A stretch of DNA of 64,000 bases from Biscogniauxia marginata (GCA_022695795.1 MU404149.1:104655-168654); one strand, 5' to 3'. Shown: positions 10,875-23,277, counted from the stretch's first letter. The notes: generated by a model not told the origin, from the sequence alone. Program-made: numbers and translations.

Positions 10875-11986
10875 ACGGCCTGATTAGCGGGATATCGGCT
10901 GTCGGTGGGAAAGGTGCCTGAGTGGAGGGTGTCGGGCGATGGCGGTTCGGCTGACTTGCTTTACACTACGACGTTGAACTCGGGGCTGGACATGACTGAG
11001 ATTGCGCGTTGCCCCCCCCCCCCCCCGCCAACCTGTGGTTCCCCGGCAGTTGAGACGACGCATCCGACAGACAATGGTGGCTCGATGGGACTGTCTATTG
11101 GTCCAGCAGATAGATAGGTTGCCTACAGCTTGCAGGAGACAAGAGAGACAGGCAGACAGATGGACGGATGTTGAAGGCTGATCCTGTACTTTGCATATAG
11201 GCTAGCTAACTACCTACCTGCCGTGTGTGTGTGTTGGGATGACGGAATAACCGGCAACGGAAACGGAATGGAAATCGCTTTTTCTTTTTTTTCTCCTCCT
11301 CTCTTTTCTGCTTTTATACTCCCAGGTAATATATATATATATATCTCTTTATTTCGTGACTAGGTACCTAAAGTTGTTAGCTCATCTTGACCGCTGTGTG
11401 TTATCTTCCTTTGGTGTGCGTGTGCGTACCTAAGGTGGTAAAGGTGGTAGGCCGGCGTTGTTAGTGTAGGAGGGATGCAGGGTGGTCCTAGCTCCTTGGT
11501 GTTGTTAATTTCTCTGCATGTGACAGGACCGACGTCAGAACAACCCCTGCTTAAACCCTCGACCCCAATTGCCCTGTGCCCGCCCCAGTTTAAATTATGT
11601 ACAGATTGTAAGTTGCCTACCTTCAATTGCGATTGGGAGTACGGACCAGGGTGTGCTTTTTTGGTTTTTTTTTTGATCCTGTCAGCCCAACAAGCTCGGA
11701 TTTGATTGGAAATTGTCTGTCTGTCTGCATTTTTGCGACTTGGCCAGTTCGGTTCGGTTCACGTCAGCCTCGCTCTCTATCTCTGTCCCTCTCTACCTTT
11801 CAATCTTACTGTCTGTTCCAGACCTCGTCCGAATTCTAACCGTTGTCATTGTCTTAGCTCCGTCACATCGCATCTCGTCGCGTTGCCGCCCTACCCTAGG
11901 TAATGCTACCGCTGCTGCTGCTGCTGCTGCCATCTGCATAGCCCAAAAAAACAACTTCTAGGCCGAAAAGGACAACCTCGCCCGCG
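10875..11986. other. Intergenic region between the chromodomain and MPDU1 genes
   Basis: No gene supported. It contains a C15 run at 11012-11026, a short AT repeat near 11330-11344, a T-rich tract near 11280-11300, and then the pyrimidine-rich promoter/leader of the next gene (11700-11900) with a (GCT)n repeat at 11911-11930. The small frames here are biased-composition noise. Confidence 0.5.
11911..11930 (+). repeat. (GCT)n trinucleotide repeat in the MPDU1-like leader
   Basis: Six to seven perfect GCT units lie 57-76 bases upstream of the ATG at 11987, probably in the 5' untranslated region. Confidence 0.7.
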
Positions 11987-12981
11987 ATGGAAGCCCTCCG
12001 ATCTGCGTTGCAGCCGCTGCAACCAATAACCCACAATCTGCCGACTCCCATCCGCGATCTCGGAGTCTCCATCATTGGCGATGCCTGCTACAAGACCCTG
12101 ATCCTCGACCTGGACCCGACCGACTCGGAGTGCCTGAAACTGGCCATCTCCAAGGCGATGGGCATCGGCATCGTTAGCGTATCCTCCATTGTCAAGGTGC
12201 CCCAGATCATCAAGCTCGTCCGGTCCCGCTCCCCTTCCGGCATCAGCTTCCTCGCCTATCTGCTCGAGACCTCGTCCTACCTGATCTCCCTCGCCTACAA
12301 CATCCGCAACGAATTCCCCTTCAGCACCTTCGGCGAGACCGCCCTGATCCTCGGCCAGAATGTCATCATCACCGTCCTCGTCCTGCAATACAGCGGCCGC
12401 GCCAGCGTCGCCGCCCTATTCGTCGCCGCCCTCGCCGCGAGCGTTGTAACACTGTTTAGCGAAAACGTCGTCGACATGCAGACGCTAGGTTATCTGCAAG
12501 CGGGTGCCGGGGTGCTGAGCGTTACTAGCAAGCTGCCCCAGATCGCCGCCATCTTCCAGGAAGGTGGAACGGGACAGCTAAGCGCGTTCACGGTAAGTGC
12601 AAGCAAAAGCAGGGCCCTCCCCCTCGTGACTTGAATCTTTCATCGCCGGCTTCGCTTTCGGAACGAACGAACGAATAATAATTGTGCACGTTTGGGCAGG
12701 TCTTCAACTACCTGGCCGGCTCGCTCACCCGCATCTTCACGACGCTGCAGGAGGTGGACGACAAGCTGATCCTGTACGGGTTCGTGGCCGGCTTCGTGCT
12801 GAACTGCGTCCTGGCCGCGCAGATGGTGTACTACTGGAACGCGCCGTCGGCCAAGGCCAAGGGCAAGAGGAAGGAGGAGGTGCCCGTCGCCGCCGCCGCC
12901 GCGACTAAGAAGACGCCGAGCTCTGGTGTTTCCTCGGCGACTCCCAGGAGCAAGGGGCCGACGACGCGCCGCAGAGGTTAA
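11987..12981 (+). CDS. MPDU1/Lec35-type PQ-loop ER membrane protein
   Basis: MPDU1 proteins are needed for use of dolichol-phosphate-mannose and -glucose in the ER lumen, for N-glycan, GPI-anchor and O-mannosyl precursors (family knowledge). Exons 11987..12592 and 12700..12981 join across a 107-nt intron (GTAAGT...GGGCAG, phase 0) to 295 residues. Two PQ-loop repeats are visible, with Pro-Gln pairs at 72-73 (IVKVPQIIKLVRSRS) and 184-185 (SKLPQIAAIF). About seven hydrophobic segments span residues ~25-250. The family-typical LISLAYNIRNEFPFSTFGE block is at ~99-117. The last ~45 residues are Lys/Arg/Ala-rich and hydrophilic, ending TTRRRG, a likely cytosolic tail and longer than I expect for the family core. 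The codons are strongly GC-ending, which produces long shadow frames on both strands. Confidence 0.87.
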
Positions 12982-13332
12982 AAAGAGAAAGACGTTGCAC
13001 GGGGAGGCTTGCCCTTCCCCCCCCCCGGCCGTCCCCCCCGGCCGTGTGTATCTTTGTTGTCCCGCGCGCGAGGCCCGACGGGCGGTTTTGTAGGGATCAT
13101 TTTTATCCATTTCGAGCATCTATCATATATCTCTTATAATACGAACTTTCTTTTTATCCCCTCCCCGGCCGATTCCCGCATGCTTGGCTTGTGTATTGCC
13201 TTATCTTATATGCACGCTATATATCGCGGACTATACTAGCCCTAACTGCAAATCATAATTGGCGGCGTCGCTTTTGCGACACTATATTTTACCGTGATAA
13301 TGATACGCGCGTTCATTTTATCCTGATCAGCC

Positions 13333-13353
13333 GGTGGTGGTGGTGGTGGTGGT
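13333..13353 (+). repeat. (GGT)7 microsatellite
   Basis: Seven perfect GGT units in non-coding sequence, visible directly. Confidence 0.85.
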
Positions 13354-16145
13354 GACGATGCTGCTGCTTTAACCTACTATGTATCCACCTACCAAAACGA
13401 GGAAAACTTGCCAGAATATCCTCATGCATGAATAGGAGGGGATGGAAACAAGAAAGATGATAGAGGATCTGATAATGCACGGAGGATGGGAGAGAGCCGC
13501 CTTGCTTCTCTGTTACCCTGGTCTGTCGGATTCGGTAAGAGATCTGTGTAACCTGACGATGGGCAGAGTGATCGGACTGATGCCCGACAAGACTAGTACA
13601 TGTCAGTGCAATGGGGAAGATAGGTGTGTAGGAGGTATGTAGGTAAACCGGGTGGATAAGTTAGTAGATTTCTCGGTTGGTTCAATAGCAAACCAAGATA
13701 AGACAACTCACATGAGGTAGTCAGCTGGGCTACATTGATTATATTGATATCTCGGACTACGCCGGTCCACATCCGGACGGATATGTAAAGCCACCGGACT
13801 TGCCGTGGCGTTACATGAATGACAGATCGCCGTATACTACTAACACGTAATAAATCAAGCCTAATAACTAACATAACTGCCAAGTCTGTTAGATTATGTA
13901 GTCAGTTACCTAAGTTAACATGGGCTTAACGAGGGCTTAGCTGTCACTTGCCCTAATGTACGGAGTAATAAAAGCAACTTTTAGTGTTTCTCAGGCAGGT
14001 CACTGAGATGAATGCATTGATTGGTGGTTGGCAACTGGATCCGGAACCAACCAATAGGCAAAGCCCGCGCCCGTTAATGTCTTGAATGTTGAGTTGTCAA
14101 GTTTTACTCTAATTGATGCAACTGGGAGACAAAACGCCGCCGAATGCGAGATTGAACACGAAACGTCTCATTGGGAACATTAAGACTAGGTAGAGGCTGT
14201 TCAAATATTACTTTGCAAGGTGTAACTACATGTAACAGCATGAAGCGACTTGGCCACAGATAAAGCTCACATGCTTACGATAGGGAAGAAAAAAAAAAGG
14301 ATACAACTATATACCTAGTTCAGTATGTATGTAGGTGGTAAACAGCAACATTGAACATGAACTTGGGATGCCGTCTATAGATTGATTTTCAATTCTTCTG
14401 TGTCATTATGTTATTTGAAAGTTGGTAAAAGAAACTATCCTACTTACCTAACACGAATCTAATCTACATAAACGCGCCAGACTGATCCAGCCGTTAAATC
14501 ATTGTTTAAGATGTTGTTGCGCAACTCTAGTCGAGTCTGGCGTGATCAAGCTTGCTTCTTTTTCCTTCCGCTGCTGATGTAAGTTTGTTTCACAACAAAA
14601 GAAAAAGAAAAAAAAAAGCTCCGAAAGATCGGACAAGATTAAATGTACGTCAGAACGCGGAAGAGATTACAGGGGTGTCGACGCAACTTGGAACGGAACG
14701 TGCGGGAAAATGGGAAACTTTTTCGTTACCTACCTACGAAAGCATAAATGGAAGCTGTCATCGTCATTAGCAGCATCAGTAGCAGCATCTCCCCGAAACA
14801 CGACTGTCACGTAATCAATCAGAGGGGGGGGCGAATGTTGGAGAAAATAATAGGGGACGGGAGTTTCCAATGTTAGAGAAACGGATCGATACCTACACAC
14901 CCAGACGGTTTTCTATCTAGGGAAAACCCCAGATTTTCCACTTTTCGTTTCGGAACTCACGTTTGACCTCGTGCGCAAAATATTCCCGGTCACTAGTCCA
15001 TAACTAGTTTATAAGCAACATTTGATCTAAGCGTCGATCTCTACCTACCTTGTAACGACGTAGGTTAGGTATGTATTTACTCGTATGTATAATTACCCTG
15101 TTTGCGGCTTATCCGCGTCAGGAACGTGGCAGATCCGCTAGCGACATGCTAGCTTTCCGCACTATCTATCTTTAATTACATCGTATCGTCCTCTCGTCAC
15201 CCGGGGGTTGTGGTTATCTGATATTTATACTATACCTACTAGTACAGATAGAGATATGGATGTAGCATACCTGCCATATATTACTATAGGAGAGTATGTA
15301 TGTACATATAAAAGAAGACCCTGGCGAAAAGCTTGGTAGTGTACATACATAACCCTTGGCTACTACCTAGGTACCTACCTAAACCTTTAGGTTAAACCCC
15401 TCCCCCTCCCCCTCCTAGTGTAAATGAACCGAGACACACACCCACACCCCTGTGCACATATGCCCCCCTTGCATTTGCTCAAGTCCAGACCGACAAATTA
15501 CGCGCGCGACAGTTGTCCCAATAAGGCATGTAAAAGCGGGCAGATAGGGCATAAAGTTCTTACCTAGTTTTCTTCTGCTGGCAAGTTGCTATGTTCAATG
15601 ACTAATTGATAGTCAGTCCCGAATCCTGTGACCCTTATTCGTACCCCGGAACGGTGGCAAGAGTGGGAATAATGCGGGGGAGTCTTGTTATCAATCGTGC
15701 CTTCGCCGAAATAGGCGGTGTCTTCTGGCGCTGCTTTCGCCATCGCTCATCATTCGCACGACACCTCCGCCCAAACGTATTAGTGCCCATAGCTTTCCTC
15801 ACACGCGATATTATTCTTTCATGCTACTACTACCTACTGTTCCTGCGGAATACCTGTGACCAACGTATCGGAGCCTCGCCTTCTCTTTTCCCTCTCTTGC
15901 TCTTGCGCCAGTATTCTGAATGTCGCCAAGTCTAACTTTGTAGCACCACACTCCGTAAGCATTTTACGTTTTAGCCAGATCCACGATCTCCATCTTCAAG
16001 GTAGACAAGCTCGTCATTTCCGCTTCTTCTTCTCCTGAGCACTCCCGTCCGGTTTACTTCCTATCCTCCCTCCGTCTTCCCCATATCACCCCTCTCAGTA
16101 GGCTCCCCTCCCCACAAGCACATCATCGGCCTGTGACCGGATTCC

Positions 16146-16160
16146 TATATATAAATATAT
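16146..16160 (+). promoter_or_regulatory. TATA-like element of the choline sulfatase gene
   Basis: TATATATAAATATAT lies ~155-170 bases upstream of the ATG at 16314 and just before a pyrimidine-rich leader, a plausible position for a fungal TATA box. Inference from sequence only. Confidence 0.4.
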
Positions 16161-16313
16161 CCGCGTCCTCCTCCACACTCATCTCTCCTAGACCTCTTTG
16201 TCTTGAGTTCTGCCAACTTGATCGTCGCCCGTTCTCCCCTTCTCTTCTCTCTTCGTCACCCCTCTACTTTCTTTCGATCTCACCCGTAGCTTGAGCCTAT
16301 CTCTTCTTTCACA

Positions 16314-18203
16314 ATGGCTCCAGACATCGATTCGATGCCTCCGGTCCCCAAGACCAACGGCCACCACGTAAGGGTCGGTGGTAACCCACCCTCGCCTCCA
16401 ACCCCCAAGCAGCCCAATATTCTTTTCATCATGGCGGACCAGTTGGCCGCCCCGCAACTGAAGATCTACAACCCAGAGTCCCAGATCCTTACACCCAACC
16501 TCGACGCTCTGGCGGCCAAGTCGGTTCAGTTCGACTCTGCCTACTGCCCCTCCCCCCTCTGCGCTCCTTCGCGCATGAGCTTGATCTCGGGCCAGTTGCC
16601 CATGAAGATCAAAGCTTTTGACAATGCTTCCCAGATAGCTAGCGATGTGCCAACATATGCGCACTATCTGCGCCGCGCGGGCTACCACACCGCCCTAGCC
16701 GGCAAGATGCACTTTGTTGGAGATCAGCTCCATGGATACGAGACACGACTTACAAGTGATATCTACCCGGGAGACTTTGGCTGGGCCGTCAACTGGGACG
16801 AGCCTGACAGACGTCTAGAGTGGTATCACAACTCAAGCTCCATCTATCAGGCTGGTACTTGCGTGCGGAGCAACCAATTGGACTACGATGAGGAGGTTAT
16901 GTACAAGTCCACCCAATTCCTGTACGACCAGGTCCGTGAAGGACCCAAAGCGCGTCCATTCTGCTTGACGGTATGTGTGACGAGCGCTTAGCCAAACTTT
17001 TCTTTCTACGAATCCGAGTCTTCAAGCTAGACAAATAGGGCTAACTGGGAATTAGGTTTCCCTTACCCATCCTCATGATCCTTATACTATTGAAGAAAAA
17101 TACTGGGATCTATATGAGGGTGTGGATATTGCGCTACCTAAGGTCAAGATCCCTAAAGAGGAGCAAGATGCTCACAGCAAGAGGCTTATGAAGGTTTGTG
17201 ACCTCTGGGACGAGGAATTCACGGACGACCAGATCAAGCGCGCACGACGGGCATACTACGGCGCGGTGAGCTATGTGGATGACTGCATCGGACGAATCCT
17301 CGCCACCCTCAAAAAATGCCGGCTCGATGAGAACACCATTGTTGTGTTCAGCGGAGACCACGGCGATATGCTTGGTGAACGTGGACTCTGGTAAGTTTCT
17401 TGCAGACAGGAGTTAGCAGATGTGGTTTATTGACACGACTGTAGGTATAAGATGAGCTACTTTGAGTCTTCGGTCCGTGTACCTCTATTAGTATCGGACC
17501 CTCGTCGATTTGCTCCCCACCGCGTCAAGCAAAACGTTTCAACTCTGGATATTCTTCCTACCCTTTGTGATATCATCGATACCCAGCTTGTCGAAGGCCT
17601 TCCAATGGACGGAATATCACTCCTTCCTCATTTGGAAGGTAGGCCCGGTCACGACACGGTGATCGCCGAGTACACCGGGGAGGGAACGATCAGCCCCTTG
17701 ATGATGATCCGACGTGGCCCCTGGAAGTACATTACTTGCCCTACGGACGAACCGCAGCTATTCAACCTTGAGAACGACCCTCTAGAGTTGGTTAACCTGG
17801 CCAAGCTAGCACAGAAGCAGGGTGAGCTCACGAGCGAAGAGGAGGAAGCTAAGGCGAAGTTTGAGAAGTTCGAAGCCGAGGCCAAGTCTCGATGGGACTT
17901 CGATGCCATTACGCGGGACGTGCTACTTTCACAGAGGACGCGACGGCTTGTGTGGGGAGCGTTACAGAAGGGCCAGTTCGAGCCATGGGACTATAACCCA
18001 GCCGACAACGGTACTAACAAGTAAGTACCTCTATACATTTTTAACCCCACCTCCGGCGGCTGACTCATGTGATCTCTAGGTACATTCGCTCATTCCTGCC
18101 TCTTGATGACCTGGAGCGCAGGGCTCGATACCCACCTGTGGATAAGTACGGCCGGGAGACGTGGGATATCGTGATCGACCAGGCTGGCTCTCACAACGAG
18201 TAG
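16314..18203 (+). CDS. Choline sulfatase (type I sulfatase)
   Basis: Hydrolyses choline-O-sulfate to choline and sulfate, linking sulfur storage with choline/betaine supply. Exons 16314..16970, 17056..17390, 17445..18020 and 18080..18203 give 563 residues. The introns are 85, 54, 59 nt with GTATGT/GTAAGT donors and TAG acceptors. The sulfatase signature SPLCAPSRMSL (residues 80-90) holds the formylglycine-precursor Cys83 and Arg87. Early metal-site Asp42 is in FIMADQ, and SGDHGDMLGERG (318-329) supplies the second metal-site Asp320/His321. The C-terminal block WDFDAITRDVLLSQRTRRLV, then ARYPPVDKYGRETWD, is typical of choline sulfatases rather than general arylsulfatases. There is no signal peptide: the N-terminus is Pro-rich and polar, so a cytosolic enzyme is likely. 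Start: acaATGg context, followed by a short tail and the core PNILFIMADQ. No linked choline oxidase or sulfate transporter is visible. Confidence 0.92.
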
Positions 18204-18953
18204 AACATACATACGTTCTTCTGGCCTGCAGCCGCTGGCCCCCATATCGATGTTGATGACCATGATAATGATCTCTCTCTCATCCGCCGGCGCACATGCT
18301 GTACTGTTTAATATTGGGAGCATATCTCGGTCGAATTGGTTAAAACTTGGAAAATGGTTTTCTATTTATTGTATAGCGAAGCAAGTTTTGCGGGACGAAT
18401 GGTGGATTCCCGTTTTTGCCCACTCCTCACGTTCCAGGGAGTGCGTGCGATCGCATGAGATACCTATTTATTTCGCTGTTTTGGTTTGATTTTGGAACGG
18501 ATAGAATGTTTATGTTTCGGGCATTTTTGAATTGCTTACCTGTTGGAAAGGAAAAGGGTGGTGGGATTGGAAAAGGCTAAATAGGGGTAGGAGACGAATG
18601 AGGAAAAGGATAGGGGTATCTATCTAGGTATCTATATGATCGCTGTTTAATGCGATGTTACCTATTCGGACCTTTTATCCTTTAGTTACTACTACCCTTT
18701 CATTCAAAATAAATAAAGAAAAACAGAAACAAATCATCAGGTCTCTATGATATGCTTTTTTAGGTGATTGGTAAGAATGGATGACTGGCTTTTCCAACCA
18801 GGATCTCGCTCGCTTGGGCTTGTTTTGGTCACTCCAGGTGATAGTGGTATTATACTGGGGAAGGAAAAGAGAGCAGCGCTTTTGTCGGATAGAGCCGAAG
18901 GCTACGAAACCTGGATGGAAAACGAGCGAGTTACTCATTCTATATATATGTCA

Positions 18954-19001
18954 GGTAGGTAAGTAGGTAGGTAGGTAGGTAGGTAGGTAGGTAGGTAGGT
19001 A
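18954..19001 (+). repeat. (GGTA)n tetranucleotide array
   Basis: About twelve GGTA units with one interrupted unit near 18961, running straight into an AT-rich stretch. It is the longest tandem form of the TAGG motif otherwise scattered through the window. Confidence 0.9.
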
Positions 19002-19119
19002 TATATATTTGATTATTATGGGATTATTCGAACGTGCGTAAGTCTTTTTTTGTCTTTTTTTTACTCGTGTCTACCCAGGTAGATACCTACCTAGTTATAT
19101 TTTTTTTCTCCGATGGTGG

Positions 19120-19120
<1 letters not shown>

Positions 19121-19145
<25 letters not shown>
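19121..19145. repeat. (TA)n dinucleotide run
   Basis: Twelve uninterrupted TA units, 120 bases after the GGTA array. Simple repeat seen directly. Confidence 0.9.
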
Positions 19146-19150
<5 letters not shown>

Positions 19151-21187
19151 CATGTTGTGTGTAAGTGTGTGTGGGTATGGCATAGTAGGTAAATTTTTTT
19201 TATTTTTTTATTTTTTTTACCGTCTCTCAATCCCCCTCTCCCCCTCTCTCTAATACGAGTAGCCTCCTCGTGTGACACGATACTCTGCCGTGCTGCGTGA
19301 TGATTTTAATTGTTTAATTGGCCCCGTGTTTAAGAATAAAATAAAATAACACCACGGTGACTTCGGAGTAGTTACCTGCGATGTCCGAGCTCGGTGGGTG
19401 CGGCGGTAGACCTCCTTCTTGCTGGTTGATACCTAGTCGGCCGGGCTGGCGCGGCCGGCACGGAATTGTATATTTCACGAATCATTCGGCTCGTTCGTAG
19501 TTTTAACCAAAAAAATTTTTTTTTTCTTTTCTTGCTGAAGGAAGTCATAGAAGGGCTTCGGGACATGGATACTTACTTGCCTAGGTTGGTCGGGATAATG
19601 TGGTTGTCGACTGCATGGCTTCGAAGAACGGCGCTCACCATTCTGGTTCCTCGTTCAAGCTCCTCGTTGTTGCCTCCCACGATGGTAGTCGTCCATCATG
19701 TTTCAATTAAGTACCGGTCAAAATAGGGGCTCCCTTCACCCGAGCTGGTGGTTCAGAGCTCTTGACAACGGTGAAACTGTGGTGCTCCCCGACAAGGCGG
19801 CACTACAGTGACGGGTAAAATGATACACGATCGAAAGTCCGGCTTTACTTCAGGCACCTCATCATCAAATCTAGGACCATCGCTAGAAGATTCGTCATGT
19901 TGTAGAGCATCAAAATCTAATTCTCATCTTCCAATCCCGTCCAGTCCGGACACCATTCTCCCCGTTAACATCGCACTGACCACTAATGAGGATCCGGGGT
20001 GTCCAGGAGTAGGTTGGCCGAACTCTCCTCAATAATTCGCATATCCCGTTTATACTATTAATTATCTGAGATGACGGTATCTCGCCTGTTAACCGTGTTT
20101 ACCGCTTCTATTTCCGACTTGTAGCTGACCAACTTCCGTCGGCGGTTATGTGATGATACTTCTACAACCCGCTTCTCCCCCCTACCCCGGCCGTCATTCC
20201 CTGATTAGATTCCTATCTTGGTTAACTACCGATGAATACGTCTGGCATTTTTATGGGACACTCCATAAGGTAGTAAGAAGGCTCTGACGTCAACCCGTAG
20301 TAATTCAGGGGGAGGGCAGCTCGGTGCTCTGTCAGGGGTTACAAGAGGATTTGGAGTAAGTGGGGTAGGTTGGGGTAGGTTGGGGTAAATTGGGGTAGCT
20401 TTGGCCCTGAACTTCCTCTCGAGACGGGGCGAAGTTTCGTTTACAAATGTCGTGGTCATTGAACATGGTGTCGTGTGCCATTACACTTATGTTACATAAT
20501 ACAAATGATTGCCTTTAAAGCTCCCGAGCTACCTCATATGTAGACACATCATGTGTGAGGATGATACTATTTCTAACAGTGTTCCCACTATCAAGTTAAA
20601 CGGCATTCAGCATCTTCAGTTGCTAGTTTATCAGACCATGTCCGATCCTAGAGGATAGCTTTAACATTGAGTGAAGGATTTAACAACAATACTATACTCG
20701 ACCTTTTTGATCTCAAGATGACCTCCCGCTTGGTATTTGATCTAAGCCAAGTCAAACGCCCAACAGAAGACTTCATGTCGTAATGAGCTCTGAGAGCAAC
20801 TTCGATACGTTCTTGAGACGTTTTGCTTTCCATGAAGGATTTTATCACCAATGTCTGCACAGTGCTAGCTGAGCACTAGCTGCCGGACATCGAGCTCCAA
20901 GAAGAGACGGTGGAACTTGCGGTCCCCTCATATCCGATGGCCGACAAACGGAGCGAGTTGCACACGAGATCAACGCGCTAGTACGACACTTCCCAGAACC
21001 CGAGTGTTTTCAGTTATCTCGCGGAAGGACGGACACGGAAGTAACGCCCAGATCGGGACGGGCGGAACGGGGATAGAGGCTCCGACGAGTAAATATACAT
21101 AGAATACCCGTCATTACCTCCTTCGGCTTGCTAGGCTTTAGTGTCATCGCCTGTGACATCTGCAATATATAAATTTAAGGCAGGCTC

Positions 21188-21526
21188 TTAGTAGACCACA
21201 AGCTCAGAAAGTCTCCCGTCTATGAACTCGAAAGGCGTACGAAGCTTCGCCACGGAGGCGTTGTATGCGGATGCCGAACTCTGCGCGAAGGGGACCTCAA
21301 GCCGGCGGCCTACAACTCGTTGAGATCGACATGTAGGGATAGCTTATCCAGCTCCATTGAACTGCATTCTGGGGGTATATTCTCATATATCACGGTCTAT
21401 AAGTTAACCTCAGTGAGGAATTGAGGATTTAATCGCGCCGAGGCGGCCATTGTAGTCGTTGAAGCGCGTCTCAAGATGCTCCAACGCGGAGGGAATATAA
21501 ACAGCAATGATCTTTAGACTCGGCAT
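21188..21526 (-). pseudogene. Broken minus-strand gene fragment, LRR/F-box-like flavour
   Basis: Three consecutive minus-strand segments read as protein-like but in shifted frames. The first is 21526-21410, with HLETRFNDYNGRL, closing at a TGA. Next come ~17 codons around 21359-21310 (MELDKLSLHVDLNEL), closing at TAG. The third, ~21300-21188, has FAQSSASAYNASVAKL, FIDGRLSELVVY and a TAA. Composition and the short amphipathic Leu/His/Asp strands recall fungal leucine-rich F-box-like proteins, but I cannot name a family. It could also be an exon set of a small intron-containing gene. I favour a decayed gene because the breaks lack clean splice signals. Confidence is low. Confidence 0.3.
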
Positions 21527-22200
21527 TTTAGCTCCCGTTTTTTTAGTTCTGGAAATAGGCCACAGAGAGAGACTGGCTGAGCCAGGAGATTGACGGTAAA
21601 GCTAACAAAGCAAACTTCTTAATCTCCACGACGGAGAATACCCGCAGAATGTGATGACCGGTGGCCCCTTACACAGCTTGAGCTGATGCTGGGGGCAACC
21701 TCCCCAATTCCAGCTACAAGCCCTGATGCAGTATCGTGACGTCTTACCCTCCATTTATGAACTCTCGTTCTCAGGCAAGATAGCTGTGTGATAGGATAAA
21801 AGAATCTGCAGGAGTTGGCGAATCGAGTAAGCTTCGTGTTGCATGGAAACTGAAGGATCTAACCATCAACTGAGTTGCCATATACTATATCCAGCCTCTA
21901 TTACGCGTAAAAGGGCTTGCATACACCACCTTGAATAAGAAAAATAGCGGTAACGGGGCCAAGATATGCGAATGTTATCAGGATCCGGTACCCCGACTTG
22001 TGTCTCAAAATTCCGGTGGACATCCAAGGATGGATTAGATGAAGGACATGACGTGAATAGGTACCTAGGCAGCCTAAAATCCGCTGCCACTATCACTCTT
22101 GTAGTAAATATGAGGTGTAAGAGGGAACCTAGCTTGCCCTCTTCATTTCCATTCCAGCCCGGCTATCCTAACTCCTGATCATCAACCTTATTCTTAACCT

Positions 22201-22805
22201 TTGTGCTACGATGACCGTAATTTTCCTCGAGTACCTGCGCCAGACAGCCGGAAAAAAGAGATTGTATCTAAATGCTACAAATCTATCCTTCCGTCTCAAG
22301 GTCCCTTCGGATATCCTAATAGCCAACTCCCTGCTAGACAACTTCGTCTTAATGGGACCTACGAAACCTCTATTTTCTGTACCGACTCTAATGGCGAAAT
22401 TGCCGATGAACATGGATTCGATTGCATTTTGATAGTCCAGTCCAGTATGCTCGAAGAATTACTTATTACTCCTTCCTCGCTCAGCTCAGTGCTAGCTTGG
22501 ACAACGGCACTCTCAGTGACGCAACTTCAGTGCGATCAGGATCAGGTCTATTCCTAGGGATCATACTAGATTACGCCCTCCTGTACAAGGACCCCCTTGG
22601 TAATTTTTCTTATCTAACAACAGACGCAGAATACAATGTCTACACATCGCCGGACTTCGAACAGAAGATTTACTTCCCCGGCGCCCTCAAAACCGGCGGT
22701 TGTGACGCCCCCCCCCCCCCCGGTCTCAACGTCTTGCCAAGCTCTGACAACGATATGTTAGACAAAGTTAGTAGTATTAGCAAATTGGCGGGCTACGATT
22801 GTTAG
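22201..22805 (+). pseudogene. Possible decayed secreted-protein-like gene
   Basis: Two plus-strand frames overlap here: 22201-22557 (with LPARQLRLNGTYETSIFC) and 22422-22805 (with IILDYALLYKDPLGNFSYL and a Cys-containing end, SKLAGYDC). Both have amino-acid make-up closer to real protein than to noise, and both contain N-glycosylation-type NGT/NFS sequons. They do not join cleanly by a canonical intron, and a C14 run at 22708-22721 sits inside the second. I recognise no family. Either a frameshifted relic or two chance frames. Confidence 0.25.
22708..22721 (+). repeat. C14 homopolymer
   Basis: Fourteen consecutive C residues inside the candidate relic frame ending at 22805. Such a run is prone to slippage and sequencing error. 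Confidence 0.85.
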
Positions 22806-23246
22806 TAGGTATCTGACTTTGTTGATACCTCGACGTGGCCGTGATTCTAAACGAGTTGACGTCTATCAAAATCGTGGCTTAGAAGTCTAAAGTTTCCACA
22901 ACGGCGGCGAGGTTATAACGTCATACAATAGCTGGTTAACGGTCCTGTAGCGGCCTGGTTGATGTAGTGGCGGGATTTGAGTAGCGCTCCCATACACTTT
23001 CCTAGCGACTCTTCTACAGGCGACATGCCTGTCATTGAAGCGTGGTATGTCCGAGTACTGTTTATATGTACTGTGTGTAGGTATGTACCGTGTATATGCG
23101 TGTAGGGATTCCCAATGTGGTTAGAGGGATGGAATTTGTGGGGACTTCTTGCCAATTCTCGTCGTTCACTTTATTGTCAGCCTCGTCGAGCGATCTTATT
23201 ATTCGCGCCTTCCGACAATAGATGATAGACAATAGACATAAGCCAT

Positions 23247-23277
23247 CCAATTCCACCCACTTGCATAAGTATAAATA
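23247..23277 (+). promoter_or_regulatory. CCAAT and TATA-like elements upstream of med8
   Basis: CCAAT at 23247-23251 and TATAAATA at 23270-23277 lie ~220-250 bases before the ATG at 23496, followed by a C/A-rich leader. Their arrangement is promoter-like; functional use is inference. Confidence 0.4.

Larger units (their letters stand above)
12982..16313. other. 3.3-kb gene-free stretch before choline sulfatase
   Basis: I see no supported gene. It holds C-runs at 13018-13040, a (GGT)7 repeat at 13333-13353, a TAGG-motif patch at 15361-15393, and from ~15600 an increasingly pyrimidine-rich promoter for the sulfatase. Frames of 109 codons (15606) and 96 codons (13593, minus) have no recognisable domain or splice support. 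Confidence 0.5.

Noticed and set aside
15606..15935. 109-codon frame upstream of choline sulfatase
   Set aside because: Located in the pyrimidine-rich upstream region, no domain, and codon use unlike the neighbouring genes.
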